A DNA stretch of 64,000 nt from Euryarchaeota archaeon UBA552 (GCA_002499585.1 DAMH01000027.1:199077-263076), one strand, 5' to 3'. Shown: positions 17,399 to 26,989, numbered from the stretch's first letter. A program made the numbers and translations. Notes: generated from the letters alone by a model not told the origin.

Positions 17399-18127
17399 GT
17401 GGAAGTCCTAATCCTTGTTGCTTTTTCATCATTTATTGCGGCTGCGCTCACAGTTCCAGCGGGATTCGGCCTCTCGACAATGATTACGCCCATTGTGCTT
17501 CTGCTGATGCCTCCACATGAAGCAATTGCTGTGGTGGCACTGGTCCATGCGGCCCACAATGGTGCAAAATGCATCTCGATGAGGGACAGTATTGAATACC
17601 CAGCGATCAAAAGATACGGAGTTTGGCTGATTCTCGGAGCTATTATTGGTGCAGGCTTACAGGGATATGTGCCACAAGATCCGCTCTTGGCCATCATTGG
17701 AATTTTTCTAGTCGTACTGCCCATTCTTGGCATCTCAGAAAAGTGGACCGGTTATCGGATACCCGAGGCCAATGACAGGTTCGGAGGTTTTGGTTCTGGT
17801 TTTATGGGCGGATTGTCTGGTCACCAGGGTGCGCTGAGGGCTATGTTCCTCGCCCGTCGTTTGCCTGACAAGATGTCCTATGCCGCGACAGCAAGCATCC
17901 TCGCGTTATGTGTTGACCTCTCTAGATTGCCTGTGTATTTATTTTACAGGCCAAATATCTTCGTCGAAAACTGGTCTTTTGCATTGGTATTGGTCATATC
18001 GGCAGTGCTTGGAGCGAGATTAGGGAAAATCTGGCTAAATTCACTAAAAACAGATTTTGTGAATAAATTTGTCACGATTGGGATCATAGCCAGTGGAGCG
18101 TATTATATCCACATGTCTCTAGCCTGA
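17399..18127 (+). CDS. TauE/SafE family membrane permease
   Basis: 242 residues from GTG 17399. Seven or eight membrane helices are predicted. The N-terminal half has the family pattern of a glycine-rich helix after a small-residue stretch (AAALTVPAGFGLSTMITPIVLLLMPP), followed by HAAHNG. The second half repeats the fold with GFGSGFMGGLSGHQGALRAMFL. TauE/SafE proteins export or import sulfonates, sulfite or other organic anions. The substrate is not evident. Spacing of 46 bases from the lipoprotein gene allows cotranscription. Confidence 0.82.
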   Translation: MEVLILVAFSSFIAAALTVPAGFGLSTMITPIVLLLMPPHEAIAVVALVHAAHNGAKCISMRDSIEYPAIKRYGVWLILGAIIGAGLQGYVPQDPLLAIIGIFLVVLPILGISEKWTGYRIPEANDRFGGFGSGFMGGLSGHQGALRAMFLARRLPDKMSYAATASILALCVDLSRLPVYLFYRPNIFVENWSFALVLVISAVLGARLGKIWLNSLKTDFVNKFVTIGIIASGAYYIHMSLA

Positions 18128-18180
18128 ATGATTGCAAACCGAGCCTTTTTGTTTCATTTCTCCACTTCAGACTAAATAAG

Positions 18181-19527
18181 ATGAGCGATTTGAACTTGCT
18201 GAGGAATAGGTTGGTTCGATTTTCAGATATAGGAGTCGAGCCTAAATTGGTCAGTGCTCTGAAGAATGTTGGCATTGTGGAGCCTTTCGAGGTACAGAAG
18301 GAGTCGATACCAGACATTTTGCTTGGGAGAGATGTTTGTTGTAGGGCTCCCACGGGTTCAGGAAAAACTCTCGCGTTCGGCTTGCCACTGTTGTCTAATA
18401 CGAAAAAAAGTAAGCCGAAACGGCCGACTTCATTGATACTTACACCAACACGAGAGTTGGCCGAACAAATACGTGTTGTCCTTGCTCCTCTAGCTGGAGT
18501 CCAGGGGCATCGCGTGATGACAATATACGGCGGAAGCCCGTACAAAGGTCAAATTGGGAAGTTGCGGAGAGGAATTGAAATTGTAGTTGCATGTCCGGGA
18601 CGCCTTATCGACCTGACACAGAAGAAGGCATTGAATCTAAATGATGTCGATATCGTTGTCATTGATGAGGCCGACAGAATGGCCGACATGGGTTTCATGG
18701 ACCCAGTTTGCGAGATTCTCGACATGTGCAATGGAGATCGTCAGACGGTATTGTTCAGTGCGACCTTAGATGATGATGTCAAGGGATTAGTAGACAAATA
18801 CCAAGTGAACCCAGTAAGAATCGAAGTGGGCCCCGAGGAAGTTCGGATGGATACTATGGCGCATTATTTCTGGAAAGTTGGAGCCCACGACAAATCAATA
18901 CTTGCGAACCACATATCTCAGACCTGCGGGTCTGTGATAGTTTTCTGCAAGACTCGCGCGGGAGTGGACAGACTTGGGGATCAGTTGATTGGAATGGGTT
19001 CTTCGGTAACTACGTTGCACGGTGGAATGAATCAAAAACAAAGGGACAGGTCGATGAGGAGGTTCGGCTCACAAGGCGCAACTACACTGATTGCAACGGA
19101 TGTTGCATCCAGGGGGATTGACATAGAGGGCATAAATTGTGTATTGCACTTCGATCCACCAGAAAATGGCAAGGCATACAAGCACAGAAGTGGAAGGACC
19201 GCCAGGGCTGGCTCGAAAGGAATCGTGATTTCATTCGTTCAGAAATCCCAAGTCAGATTTTACAAAAAAATTCAAAGAAGTGTTGGAATAAACCAAGAAA
19301 TAAAAGAGGCCAAACCCGAATCTCTTGATGATGCTTTCCAAATAATAGAGTCTGGAGTCAAAAGGAAGGAAAATAGACGAGTGAAAACCAGAGGAAATGC
19401 TAGATATCCGAAAAAACGTACACGAAGGAGGAGGAATTCAGAGGCGATGCAGGGGCAAAAGAACGTCAGAAGGCCAAAATCAAAATCAGGTAAGAATCGG
19501 AACAGAAGACCTCGTGGTCGTAAGTGA
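18181..19527 (+). CDS. DEAD-box RNA helicase
   Basis: 448 residues. All motifs are present in order: Q motif (VEPFEVQKESIPDIL), motif I APTGSGKT, Ia PTRELAEQ, II VIDEADRM (a DEAD variant), III SAT, IV-like VIVFCKTRAGVD, V ATDVASRGIDIEG and VI HRSGRTARAG. The last 70 residues form a strongly basic tail (KKRTRRRRN and RRPKSKSGKNRNRRPRGRK) that should bind RNA without specificity. Expected roles are rRNA maturation and unwinding of structured mRNA. Monocistronic or first of a pair with the 63-residue gene that follows. Confidence 0.95.
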   Translation: MSDLNLLRNRLVRFSDIGVEPKLVSALKNVGIVEPFEVQKESIPDILLGRDVCCRAPTGSGKTLAFGLPLLSNTKKSKPKRPTSLILTPTRELAEQIRVVLAPLAGVQGHRVMTIYGGSPYKGQIGKLRRGIEIVVACPGRLIDLTQKKALNLNDVDIVVIDEADRMADMGFMDPVCEILDMCNGDRQTVLFSATLDDDVKGLVDKYQVNPVRIEVGPEEVRMDTMAHYFWKVGAHDKSILANHISQTCGSVIVFCKTRAGVDRLGDQLIGMGSSVTTLHGGMNQKQRDRSMRRFGSQGATTLIATDVASRGIDIEGINCVLHFDPPENGKAYKHRSGRTARAGSKGIVISFVQKSQVRFYKKIQRSVGINQEIKEAKPESLDDAFQIIESGVKRKENRRVKTRGNARYPKKRTRRRRNSEAMQGQKNVRRPKSKSGKNRNRRPRGRK

Positions 19528-19534
19528 GTATTAC

Positions 19535-19553
19535 TTAACATCAGAGATGTTAA
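19535..19553. promoter_or_regulatory. perfect 8-bp inverted repeat upstream of the 63-residue gene
   Basis: TTAACATC, three-base spacer AGA, then GATGTTAA. It overlaps the TTAAATTT TATA-like element (19550-19557) of the gene starting at 19579. It also starts seven bases after the helicase stop. As an operator over a TATA box it could repress the small gene; as an RNA hairpin it lacks a following T-run, so a terminator role is less likely. Confidence 0.4.
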
Positions 19554-19578
19554 ATTTGATTTCAATCGGCGAATAATC

Positions 19579-19770
19579 ATGGCTGACTGGATCAAAGTGG
19601 TAACGGAGATAGGAACGACTCGGATAAGGCTCAAATCGATATGCGCCTATCAAATAAATGAGGATGCATCGAAGCTGTTGATCTACACAAAAGATAATTC
19701 TCTATTCCAGATTTCTGAAGACGTTGAAGATAAATTCAAGTTGCTAGATTCTGAGTTCAAGATCAAGTGA
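19579..19770 (+). CDS. small conserved-looking protein, unknown function
   Basis: 63 residues: MADWIKVVTEIGTTRIRLKS is followed by short alternating beta-type segments and an acidic C-terminal half (EDVEDKFKLLDSEFKIK). Not recognised. The gene has an upstream TATA-like element with an inverted repeat, and sits tail to tail with the methyltransferase with no gap (19770/19771). Composition and codon use look coding. The pattern suggests a small beta barrel or a PH/DUF-like fold, but this is a guess. Confidence 0.55.
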   Translation: MADWIKVVTEIGTTRIRLKSICAYQINEDASKLLIYTKDNSLFQISEDVEDKFKLLDSEFKIK

Positions 19771-20388
19771 TTATCTCTTTTTGCCCAGTACCACAAGAGT
19801 GCCTTCCCAATCATCCTCTTTCCCGAATCTCAGGGTCTGAACCTCCACAAAGCCGGCTCGCACCATTCCGCTTTCCCATTGACTTTCGGACAGCGTGGCC
19901 AACTCTAACTTCAATGAGTCCGGCCAACCTAGACTGGGGGGATTCTCCCTGTAATGATCCACTCCAAAGACTAGCCAACCTCCTTTCTTCAACCAAGCAT
20001 CATGGATTGAAGAAAGAAAATCGAGTGGATTCTTCAAGTAGTACATGAATTCCATACTCATTACGAGATCTACCGGTTTTTCAGGGATCCATTTCGGTAG
20101 CATCCCATGAAAGTAGTCACCCTGTGGGTGGATCAATTTAGCCTTGGATATCATGGTATCGGAACCGTCTACACCTGAGGCTGAGAGGCAACCAGATACA
20201 CTCTGTAACTCCCTCACAGCCCATCCGTTCCCGCATCCAACGTCTATGGCTGAGAAATGGCCAGAAATCCTATCCTTGGCTAGTGAAATCATTTTTTTGA
20301 CACTTTTTGAATGTCCTTTCTCCATCCCAACATCCCTTCCCTTCTCAGCCCATTCTGAAAACAAGTCTACAGCACGATGGTTGGACAT
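19771..20388 (-). CDS. class I SAM-dependent methyltransferase
   Basis: 205 residues from the ATG at 20388 (SNHRAVDLF follows), which has GGTGAA upstream; an in-frame TTG at 20403 would add five residues. Motif I is AIDVGCGNGWAVREL and the acidic end of strand 2 is SGVDGSDTMI. The PVDLVMSMEFMYYL strand 4 region and the WLKKGGWLVFGVDHYREN region fit a small-molecule or lipid methyltransferase of the UbiE/Methyltransf_11 type. Substrate unknown. A good TATA box (TATAAATA, about 20429-20436, minus strand) lies about 45 bases upstream, so it is transcribed on its own. Confidence 0.85.
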   Translation of the reverse strand: MSNHRAVDLFSEWAEKGRDVGMEKGHSKSVKKMISLAKDRISGHFSAIDVGCGNGWAVRELQSVSGCLSASGVDGSDTMISKAKLIHPQGDYFHGMLPKWIPEKPVDLVMSMEFMYYLKNPLDFLSSIHDAWLKKGGWLVFGVDHYRENPPSLGWPDSLKLELATLSESQWESGMVRAGFVEVQTLRFGKEDDWEGTLVVLGKKR

Positions 20389-20428
20389 GATTTCACCACG
20401 CAATTTGTATGTTTCATCAATATTTGGA

Positions 20429-20436
20429 TATTTATA
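20429..20436 (-). promoter_or_regulatory. TATA box upstream of the methyltransferase gene
   Basis: Minus-strand GTATAAATATCC. The predicted transcription start is near 20408, giving a leader of about 20 bases that includes the GGTGAA ribosome-binding site before ATG 20388. Confidence 0.5.
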
Positions 20437-20493
20437 CTTCCTATCAAAGGCGTTCTGAAGTTTTGCATGGATAGGAATTTTACTAGTTGAGTA

Positions 20494-21570
20494 TCAGAGG
20501 CAAAATTCTGTCTCAGGCTGAATATTTGGGGTCGCGGGGGTCAATGACATCCATCTGAGAGGGTTGGCGAGAGTGTCGGTCCCGTTGATGTTCCATATCG
20601 CGCCTCTTGCCAAAGACTGCGCATCCTCAAGTGCTTCTCCGACAGTATTGACAGGAGCACAAGGAATTCCAAGAAGTATTTCCTCCCAATGGCTGCGATT
20701 GTTTTGGATGAATATATCAGCTAAAATTGTCTCAATTTTTGCCCTGTGAAGGATTCTACCTTCGTTTTTTGACCATTCCTCATTCATTTCCAACCCCAAT
20801 ATATCTGATGTCCTTTTCCACTGATCGTCACTGCCAACAGCAAGAACGAACCAACCATCCGATGCCTGAAACGCCCTGTACGGGACAAGGTTTGGGTGGG
20901 CACTGGCCATTGGGAGCGGGTCTTTTTTTGTGGTGAGTTGGTTTTGAGCTTGGTTCACCAGAGCGGCGATGGCACAGTCCCACAGGCTGATATCTATTCT
21001 TTGTCCGAGGCCTGTTCTTTCTCTGTGGAAAAGGGCTGCCATGATTGCCGTGGTAGCCTGTAAACCGGTGATCACGTCTATCCAAGCGACTCCAACTTTC
21101 ACTGGAGGTCTGTTCGGTTCGCCAGTTATCGACATAATCCCAGATCTTGCCTGAATCGACAAATCATATCCGGGCTCCGAATTCCTAGGTCCGGTTGCTC
21201 CAAATCCGGATATGGAACACAAAATTTGATTCTCTGAAATCTCGTCGGCAAAACGCCTGAATGTGCCTGGTCGGAAGTTCTCAATTATGACGTCGGATTG
21301 CTTTATCAGGCTGTTCAACTTGTCCCTCTCTTCTTTGAAGTTCATCCTGATGATTTGTTTACCTCGATTGCAGGACAAAAAGTAAGCTGCCACTCTTCCA
21401 CCGGTGAAGTCATTGGTGAATGGTGGGCCCCATTTTCTAGTATCATCCCCCCATGGCGCTTCAATTTTCAATACATCCGCGCCCAAATCAGCAAGGTTTT
21501 GTGCCGCATATGGGCCTGCTAAAACCCTCGATAAATCGAGCACCTTAATTCCGTTCAAGACTCGCTCCAT
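20494..21570 (-). CDS. class III CoA-transferase (CaiB/BaiF family)
   Basis: 358 residues from ATG 21570 (start MERVLNGIKVLDLSRVLAGP, the usual family beginning); a TTG at 21600 overlapping the IleRS stop is possible. It moves CoA between carboxylic acids. Landmarks: LDLSRVLAGPYAAQNLADLGAD near residue 10, KIEAPWGDDTRKWGPPF, NRGKQI, IIENFRPGTF, and YDLSIQARSGIMSITG. The catalytic Asp is expected in the YDLSIQA region. Family members use formate, oxalate, succinate, mesaconate or carnitine. The acceptor here cannot be told. It directly follows ileS on the same strand. Confidence 0.88.
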   Translation of the reverse strand: MERVLNGIKVLDLSRVLAGPYAAQNLADLGADVLKIEAPWGDDTRKWGPPFTNDFTGGRVAAYFLSCNRGKQIIRMNFKEERDKLNSLIKQSDVIIENFRPGTFRRFADEISENQILCSISGFGATGPRNSEPGYDLSIQARSGIMSITGEPNRPPVKVGVAWIDVITGLQATTAIMAALFHRERTGLGQRIDISLWDCAIAALVNQAQNQLTTKKDPLPMASAHPNLVPYRAFQASDGWFVLAVGSDDQWKRTSDILGLEMNEEWSKNEGRILHRAKIETILADIFIQNNRSHWEEILLGIPCAPVNTVGEALEDAQSLARGAIWNINGTDTLANPLRWMSLTPATPNIQPETEFCL

Positions 21571-21596
21571 GAGCGGTCCGAGAGTGGTCCTATCAT

Positions 21597-24500
21597 TCAA
21601 TGCTCGGACGGAACCACGGAGTATCCGATCATAATTCCATCCAATTCGAAATTTGAGTCTGTGCTTGTTGGGTCCTCGGAGATCACTCCATTACTCGTCC
21701 TAGTTTCTGATAAGATGTGAAACCAATCCTCTTCTGCAAGAGCAGGGCTACCCGGTGATAGAGCGATTTCGAGGGAAATTTCTGCTTCTATCCTCAGATT
21801 GAGTTCCTTCCTCTTTGCCTGAACACGTCTGATGATGTCCCTTGCGAGCCCTTTTGACATGAGGTCGGGATCCATTGACATGTCCAATACGAGAGTGACG
21901 TCTTTCTCGTCGACTTCAATTGTCATAGCCGCATAACCGTCTTTCTCGACCCTTCTTACCTCCACGTCATCTGGGGTAATCTTGTAACCTGATAGGTAGG
22001 CGATGCCAGCTTGTATTTCAATTAGAAAATGATCCGGTTCAACTTCTGATAATTCCGAGAGTACGGCTGGAAGGTCATTCGTACATTTTTTCCCGAGATT
22101 TCTCCTGTTAGGTCTGATCTCTATTTTTTGAAATCTTTCCAAGTCCGTTTCTTTTTCCAGAGAGATGACATTCAATTCCTCAGAGAGTATTTCCGAAAGT
22201 TCACCTAGATCTACGTCTGAAATTATCCAACCCTTCCTACACGGGAGTCTCTGTCGCCTAGCTGATTCCACCCTTATTCTCCGTCCCGTCTCAGCTAAAC
22301 TCCGAACCAAATTCATTTTGGCTTCTATTGTAAGATCACGGACCGGCAGTGATGGGGCGATAAGTTCAGACCCTGAAGGCCAATCGGCATGGTGTACAGA
22401 TGTCCCTGTCAGATCTCGGTGAATTTTATCCGACATGAACGGAGAAATGGGGGCAATTAACCTAGATACCAATATTAGAGTCTCTCTCAAAGTGTGGTGG
22501 CAACATGCTTTGTCCTCACTTTCAGATTCGTCCCAGAGTCTTCTTCTCGACCTTCGTACGTACCAATTTGACAAATCATCGACTACAAATCGCTCGATCT
22601 CTCTGCCCGCTTTGTGAAAATCCCATGCTTTGAAGAGGGAGTTAACAGTGCTTGAAGTGGCACTTGCCTGAGATAGAATCCACCTATCAAGTGAGGGTCT
22701 GTTCTGTATGTCTGGGGGTTTTGAGATGTTACTTTTCCCGAACGAGTCTAACTCCGCATAGTCTGCATGGAATCTGTACACATTCCAGAGTGTCAGGAAC
22801 ATTCTTGCGTAGGAATCACGCACTCCGCTGGGATCGAAATTAGTGGGTTGCCAAGGTGAACTCTGTGTGGTCATGTACCACCTGATTGCATCAGCTCCTT
22901 CCAGATTGAAATGGTCCCAAGGATTCACAACATTGCCTCGAGATTTGCTCATTTTCTTGCCATCCTTGTCAAGGATATGCCCCAAAGAAAGGCAACTCCT
23001 GTAAGTTGGCTTCTCAAATACAGTGGCCCCTACTGCGAGTAGAGAGTAGAACCATCCTCTTGTTTGATCAACTGCCTCACAGATGTAGTCGACTGGGAAT
23101 GATTCCTCGAATTTTTCATTGTTTTCGAACGGATAATGCCATTGAGCAAATGAAGCGCAGCCGGAGTCGAACCAACAATCCATGACGTATTTTTCTCTTA
23201 GCATCACGCCGCTACATCCGCTACTCGGGCAGTTAAGTTTTACATCATCCACGAATGGCCTGTGAAGCTCAGCGGGCATTCCCGAGTCATCTGTCAGCAT
23301 AGATTCCATTTCCTTCCGACTGCCTATGCAGTGTTCCAAGCCGCACTCTTGACATATCCAGACCGGAAGAGGGGTGCCCCAGTACCTTTCTCGGCTGATA
23401 GCCCAATCTTTTAGGTTGGAAAGCCACTCGCCCATTCTTCCGGTTCCAGTGGAAGGTGGGGCCCACTCAACAGAGTCATTGTATTTCAGAATAGTATCCC
23501 GTACAGCGGTCATGCGAACGAACCAACTGTCCATGGCATAGTACAACAGAGGATGATCGGTTCGCCAACAATGTGGGTAATCGTGAGTATACTCCTGCTC
23601 TCTGTATAGCGCGGAACACTCGTGGAGGAAATTGATTATTGTGTCGTCGCATTCCTTGACGTACCTACCGTCAAGATCTGGGTGTGTTCCAGATATGAAA
23701 CAACCATCCATTCCAACGGTGTGCTGAGCAGGAAAGCCACAAGCCATCCCCAAATTGTAATCATCTTCCCCATACATAACCGCGGTATGGACTATACCAG
23801 TGCCATCTGTTGTCGTGACGAAATCCGCTGTCACAACTGTCCAAGCTGAGGGAGCGCCTTTGCCGTTAATTGCCCCTGGGAACAATGGCTCATATTTTGC
23901 CCCCCTTAGGTCGTGACCTTTCATTTCGGAAATAATCTCGACCTGATGCCTTAGAACGTGGCTCATCAGTTCCTTGGCCAGAATTAGTTCCTCTCCGACT
24001 TCCGCAAAACCGCGTCCTTCCCACTTACCAGAGGGGGGTTTGAGCACCCTGACTCTGACGTAATCCACATCTGGCCCGACAGCAAGTCCTACATTTCCGG
24101 GGAGGGTCCATGGTGTAGTAGTCCATGCAAGGATGGATGCATTATCGTCGATGAGTTTGAATTTTACAAAGACAGACGGTTCAGAGACTTCCTTGTATCC
24201 AAGGGCTACCTCATGGCTGGAGTAAGATGTTCCAGTCTGAGGGCAATACGGCAAAACCTTGTGTCCCCGGAACAATAGTCCTTTGTCGTGCATTTGTTTA
24301 AGAGACCACCATGCTGATTCTATGTAATCGTCCTCTAGTGTGACGTAGGGGTCATCCATGTCTACCCAGAACCCCATCCTCTCGGTCATCTCTCGCCATG
24401 CCTGTTCGTAGGTCCAGACGCTCTCTTTGCACGCCTCATTGAATTTCCTGATCCCGTATTTTTCAATTGCCTCGTTGGACATTAGATCCAGTTTTTTTTG

Positions 24501-24791
24501 CACCTCTATTTCTACTGGAAGTCCATGGGTGTCCCACCCAGCCTTCCTTTCAACCACGTAACCCTGCATAGTTTTCCATCTGCAAACCATGTCTTTGTAC
24601 AATCTGGAAAGGACGTGGTGTATCCCTGGTTTTCCGTTCGCCGTCGGAGGGCCTTCAAGGAATGTGAATGCAGTTCCCAATTCCCTCCTAGCATCTATGG
24701 ATGATTCGAAACTCCCCTCATCATTCCAGACTTGGATGATTTGATTTTCAAGATGTACCGGGTCTAACTTTCCGCCTTGATCGGATTCCAT
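21597..24791 (-). CDS. ileS: isoleucyl-tRNA synthetase
   Basis: 1064 residues, the usual archaeal/eukaryotic-type length. Class I synthetase. HIGH motif GPPTANGKPGIHHVLSR (about residues 48-64), editing domain in the middle (ILAWTTTPWTLPGNVGLA), tRNA-acceptor region ISRERYWGTPLPVW and the zinc ribbon after it (CQECGLEHC), and KMSKS loop DKDGKKMSKSRGNVVNPWD. The C-terminal part has the anticodon-binding helical domain and the archaeal C-terminal extension. It starts 110 bases from nadE, which is divergent. Confidence 0.96.
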   Translation of the reverse strand: MESDQGGKLDPVHLENQIIQVWNDEGSFESSIDARRELGTAFTFLEGPPTANGKPGIHHVLSRLYKDMVCRWKTMQGYVVERKAGWDTHGLPVEIEVQKKLDLMSNEAIEKYGIRKFNEACKESVWTYEQAWREMTERMGFWVDMDDPYVTLEDDYIESAWWSLKQMHDKGLLFRGHKVLPYCPQTGTSYSSHEVALGYKEVSEPSVFVKFKLIDDNASILAWTTTPWTLPGNVGLAVGPDVDYVRVRVLKPPSGKWEGRGFAEVGEELILAKELMSHVLRHQVEIISEMKGHDLRGAKYEPLFPGAINGKGAPSAWTVVTADFVTTTDGTGIVHTAVMYGEDDYNLGMACGFPAQHTVGMDGCFISGTHPDLDGRYVKECDDTIINFLHECSALYREQEYTHDYPHCWRTDHPLLYYAMDSWFVRMTAVRDTILKYNDSVEWAPPSTGTGRMGEWLSNLKDWAISRERYWGTPLPVWICQECGLEHCIGSRKEMESMLTDDSGMPAELHRPFVDDVKLNCPSSGCSGVMLREKYVMDCWFDSGCASFAQWHYPFENNEKFEESFPVDYICEAVDQTRGWFYSLLAVGATVFEKPTYRSCLSLGHILDKDGKKMSKSRGNVVNPWDHFNLEGADAIRWYMTTQSSPWQPTNFDPSGVRDSYARMFLTLWNVYRFHADYAELDSFGKSNISKPPDIQNRPSLDRWILSQASATSSTVNSLFKAWDFHKAGREIERFVVDDLSNWYVRRSRRRLWDESESEDKACCHHTLRETLILVSRLIAPISPFMSDKIHRDLTGTSVHHADWPSGSELIAPSLPVRDLTIEAKMNLVRSLAETGRRIRVESARRQRLPCRKGWIISDVDLGELSEILSEELNVISLEKETDLERFQKIEIRPNRRNLGKKCTNDLPAVLSELSEVEPDHFLIEIQAGIAYLSGYKITPDDVEVRRVEKDGYAAMTIEVDEKDVTLVLDMSMDPDLMSKGLARDIIRRVQAKRKELNLRIEAEISLEIALSPGSPALAEEDWFHILSETRTSNGVISEDPTSTDSNFELDGIMIGYSVVPSEH

Positions 24792-24901
24792 TGGGCATCC
24801 GACCCGGGCAGGTCATTTCAATGTCGCCCGACAATCGCCTAATTTGAAAATAGGAGCATCTGAGACAACAGTCCATTAGTGCCCTAGTTTTCCCGCGGGA
24901 T

Positions 24902-25681
24902 ATGGTGGCTAACGCCGATTTAGGAGCCTCTATATCGAAATGGATAAAACAGTATGCAAAGTCAAATGACATTGATTCGCTGATCATCGGCGTCTCGGGC
25001 GGTATAGACTCAGCAGTAACATCCACACTTTGTGCCATGACGGGATTGCAGACGATTGTCATTAACATGCCCATAAACCAAAATGATGGTCAATTCGACC
25101 TCTCAAAAAAGCACATAGAATGGCTAAAATCTAATTGGCCAAATGTCAGAGGAGAAATGGTAGACTTAACCTCAACTTACGAGGATTTTACTCAAAAAGC
25201 AGTTGGACATCTAGAAATTTCTCCAATCGCACTGGCCAACACTCGAGCCAGACTTAGAATGACTACCCTGTACGCAATTTCTGCATCCAACAACGGCATA
25301 GTCGTGGGCACAGGAAATAAAGTGGAAGATTTCGGAGTGGGTTTCTACACCAAATATGGTGACGGAGGAGTAGATATCTCTCCTATCGCTGATTTGCTAA
25401 AATCTGAAGTCTACGGTCTTGCGAATAGACTGAACATTATCCAAGAAATCCGTGATGCGCAGCCTACTGACGGGCTATGGGACGACGGGAGGACGGACTC
25501 GGATCAGATTGGGGCTACATATGATGAACTAGAATGGGCAATGAAACAACACCAGTCTGATAAACATGGAGCCCTTACAAAAAGGCAAGAAGAGATCATG
25601 GAAATTTACCTGAAGTTCAACAGAATGAACTCGCACAAGATGAACCCGATTCCCATATTCAAAAAAGATGAAAATTGTTAA
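24902..25681 (+). CDS. nadE: NAD synthetase, ammonia-dependent type
   Basis: 259 residues. It converts deamido-NAD to NAD with ATP and ammonia. The pyrophosphatase P-loop reads IIGVSGGIDSAVTSTL (about residues 27-42). LANTRARLRMTTLYAISA and VVGTGNKVEDFGVGFYTKYGDGGVDISPI are signature stretches of the family. There is no N-terminal nitrilase (glutaminase) domain, so free ammonia is the expected nitrogen donor. The next open frame (SOUL protein) begins close to its stop. Confidence 0.94.
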   Translation: MVANADLGASISKWIKQYAKSNDIDSLIIGVSGGIDSAVTSTLCAMTGLQTIVINMPINQNDGQFDLSKKHIEWLKSNWPNVRGEMVDLTSTYEDFTQKAVGHLEISPIALANTRARLRMTTLYAISASNNGIVVGTGNKVEDFGVGFYTKYGDGGVDISPIADLLKSEVYGLANRLNIIQEIRDAQPTDGLWDDGRTDSDQIGATYDELEWAMKQHQSDKHGALTKRQEEIMEIYLKFNRMNSHKMNPIPIFKKDENC

Positions 25682-25689
25682 TCTTCGTG

Positions 25690-26262
25690 ATGCGTTGCGA
25701 CCTCCGGGGATGCACTGGAATGGCTAGGAAAGTCGAGGAGCCAGAATACGATGTATTGGTTAGGCACGGCGAATTTGAGGTTCGAAGGTATTCAGATATG
25801 ATACAAGCGAGATTGTCTGTGGATAGGAATAATGAATTCAAGCCATCCCACTCATTCAGAAGAATTGCAGGATACATTTTCGGTGGGAACGCCAACTCTA
25901 CGAGGATACCAATGACCTCGCCTGTACAAATTTGGCACTCTGGGACGTATTCCACGATGGCATTCACAATGCCAAGTTTCCTCTCAGAAGAAGATCTTCC
26001 TCATCCGAATGATGAAGACATCCAAATCACAGCAGTCCCAGCGGGTGAGGTGGCAGCGATCAAATTCTCAGGTTTTTCTAACAGATCTAAGGTCTCAAGA
26101 TTGATGCAAAAAATTATTCATTTGACTGAAAAAAAAGGGTATATCGGACGGAATGAGCCGATCCTGGCAATTTATGATAATCCAAGCACGACAATTCCTT
26201 TCCTCAGGAGGAATGAGATTTTACTGCCCCTGGAAAACACCGGCGGTGGGACAATTGAATAG
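25690..26262 (+). CDS. SOUL-family heme-binding protein
   Basis: 190 residues from ATG 25690; ATG 25720, just before ARKVEEPEYDV, is an equally good start. The sequence EPEYDVLVRHGEFEVRRYSDMIQARL, FRRIAGYIFGGNANSTRIPMTSPV and the EDLPHPND/ITAVPAGEVAAIKFSGF stretches are diagnostic of the SOUL/HBP family. Relatives bind heme or tetrapyrroles in plants, animals and some bacteria. No signal peptide, so cytoplasmic. The function in archaea is unknown. Its stop overlaps the start of the next gene. Confidence 0.85.
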   Translation: MRCDLRGCTGMARKVEEPEYDVLVRHGEFEVRRYSDMIQARLSVDRNNEFKPSHSFRRIAGYIFGGNANSTRIPMTSPVQIWHSGTYSTMAFTMPSFLSEEDLPHPNDEDIQITAVPAGEVAAIKFSGFSNRSKVSRLMQKIIHLTEKKGYIGRNEPILAIYDNPSTTIPFLRRNEILLPLENTGGGTIE

Positions 26263-26989
26263 CAGTCTGAAGATAACAGGGGTAGCGGCTATCTCAGAGG
26301 CTTTGGACCAGAAGAAGCCAGTCACGAGGATATTGATTCAGAGGGGTTACTCATCAGAACCTCTGAAGATTATGAAGGAGAAGGCCTTGCTTATGGGAAT
26401 CACCACCATAGAAGGTTCTGAGAATGACCTGAGGAGGATGAGTGATCTCCCATTTGACTCAACCCCCCCAGTTGCACTAGGCTTATTGGAAAGAGATCCG
26501 GATGCTGATGTACACGAGATAATGCTCTCAAAGGGGATTATTTGGTTACTAGCCGGCGCACAATATCCGGTGAACATCGGTTATGCCATCAGAACAGTGG
26601 AGGTTAGTGGGGGTTCCGCTGTATTTGTGGATGCAAAACTCAACTCCGATGGTAGAAAGGCGTCCCACAGGGCCTCGATGAAAGCTGACAGGTTCATTCC
26701 GGTAAAGTGGATGAATTGGGAGGAGTCTATTGCGTTGGCCAAGAGACATGAATACACCGTCATCGGGATCGAGGACTCGGGATCCACTGAACCATGGGAC
26801 GCAGATCTTTCTGCCCCCTGCATGCTTGTTATCGGAGGTGAGCGCCATGGAATTCCGGAACAGCTATTGAATGAGTGTGATCTTGTGGTTAGAGTTCCAA
26901 TGGGCGGTTTCCTACCTTCGTATAATCTCCAGGCACCCTTGGCAGTTGTTGCTACCGAGGCATTGAGGCAAAAGAGGACGAATGTTTGA
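26255..26989 (+). CDS. SpoU/TrmH-type RNA 2'-O-methyltransferase
   Basis: 244 residues from TTG 26255, chosen because GGCGGTGGG (26242-26250) is a good ribosome-binding site and the protein then has the normal RlmB/TrmH length; the open frame extends to 26153 inside the SOUL gene. It has an N-terminal RNA-substrate-binding domain. The SPOUT knot motifs are NIGYAIRTVEVSG (motif 1), MLVIGGERHGIPEQ (motif 2) and VRVPMGGFLPSYNLQAPLAVV (motif 3). It methylates a ribose in rRNA or tRNA; the target is unknown. Overlap with the SOUL gene indicates coupling. Confidence 0.88.
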   Translation: MNSSLKITGVAAISEALDQKKPVTRILIQRGYSSEPLKIMKEKALLMGITTIEGSENDLRRMSDLPFDSTPPVALGLLERDPDADVHEIMLSKGIIWLLAGAQYPVNIGYAIRTVEVSGGSAVFVDAKLNSDGRKASHRASMKADRFIPVKWMNWEESIALAKRHEYTVIGIEDSGSTEPWDADLSAPCMLVIGGERHGIPEQLLNECDLVVRVPMGGFLPSYNLQAPLAVVATEALRQKRTNV

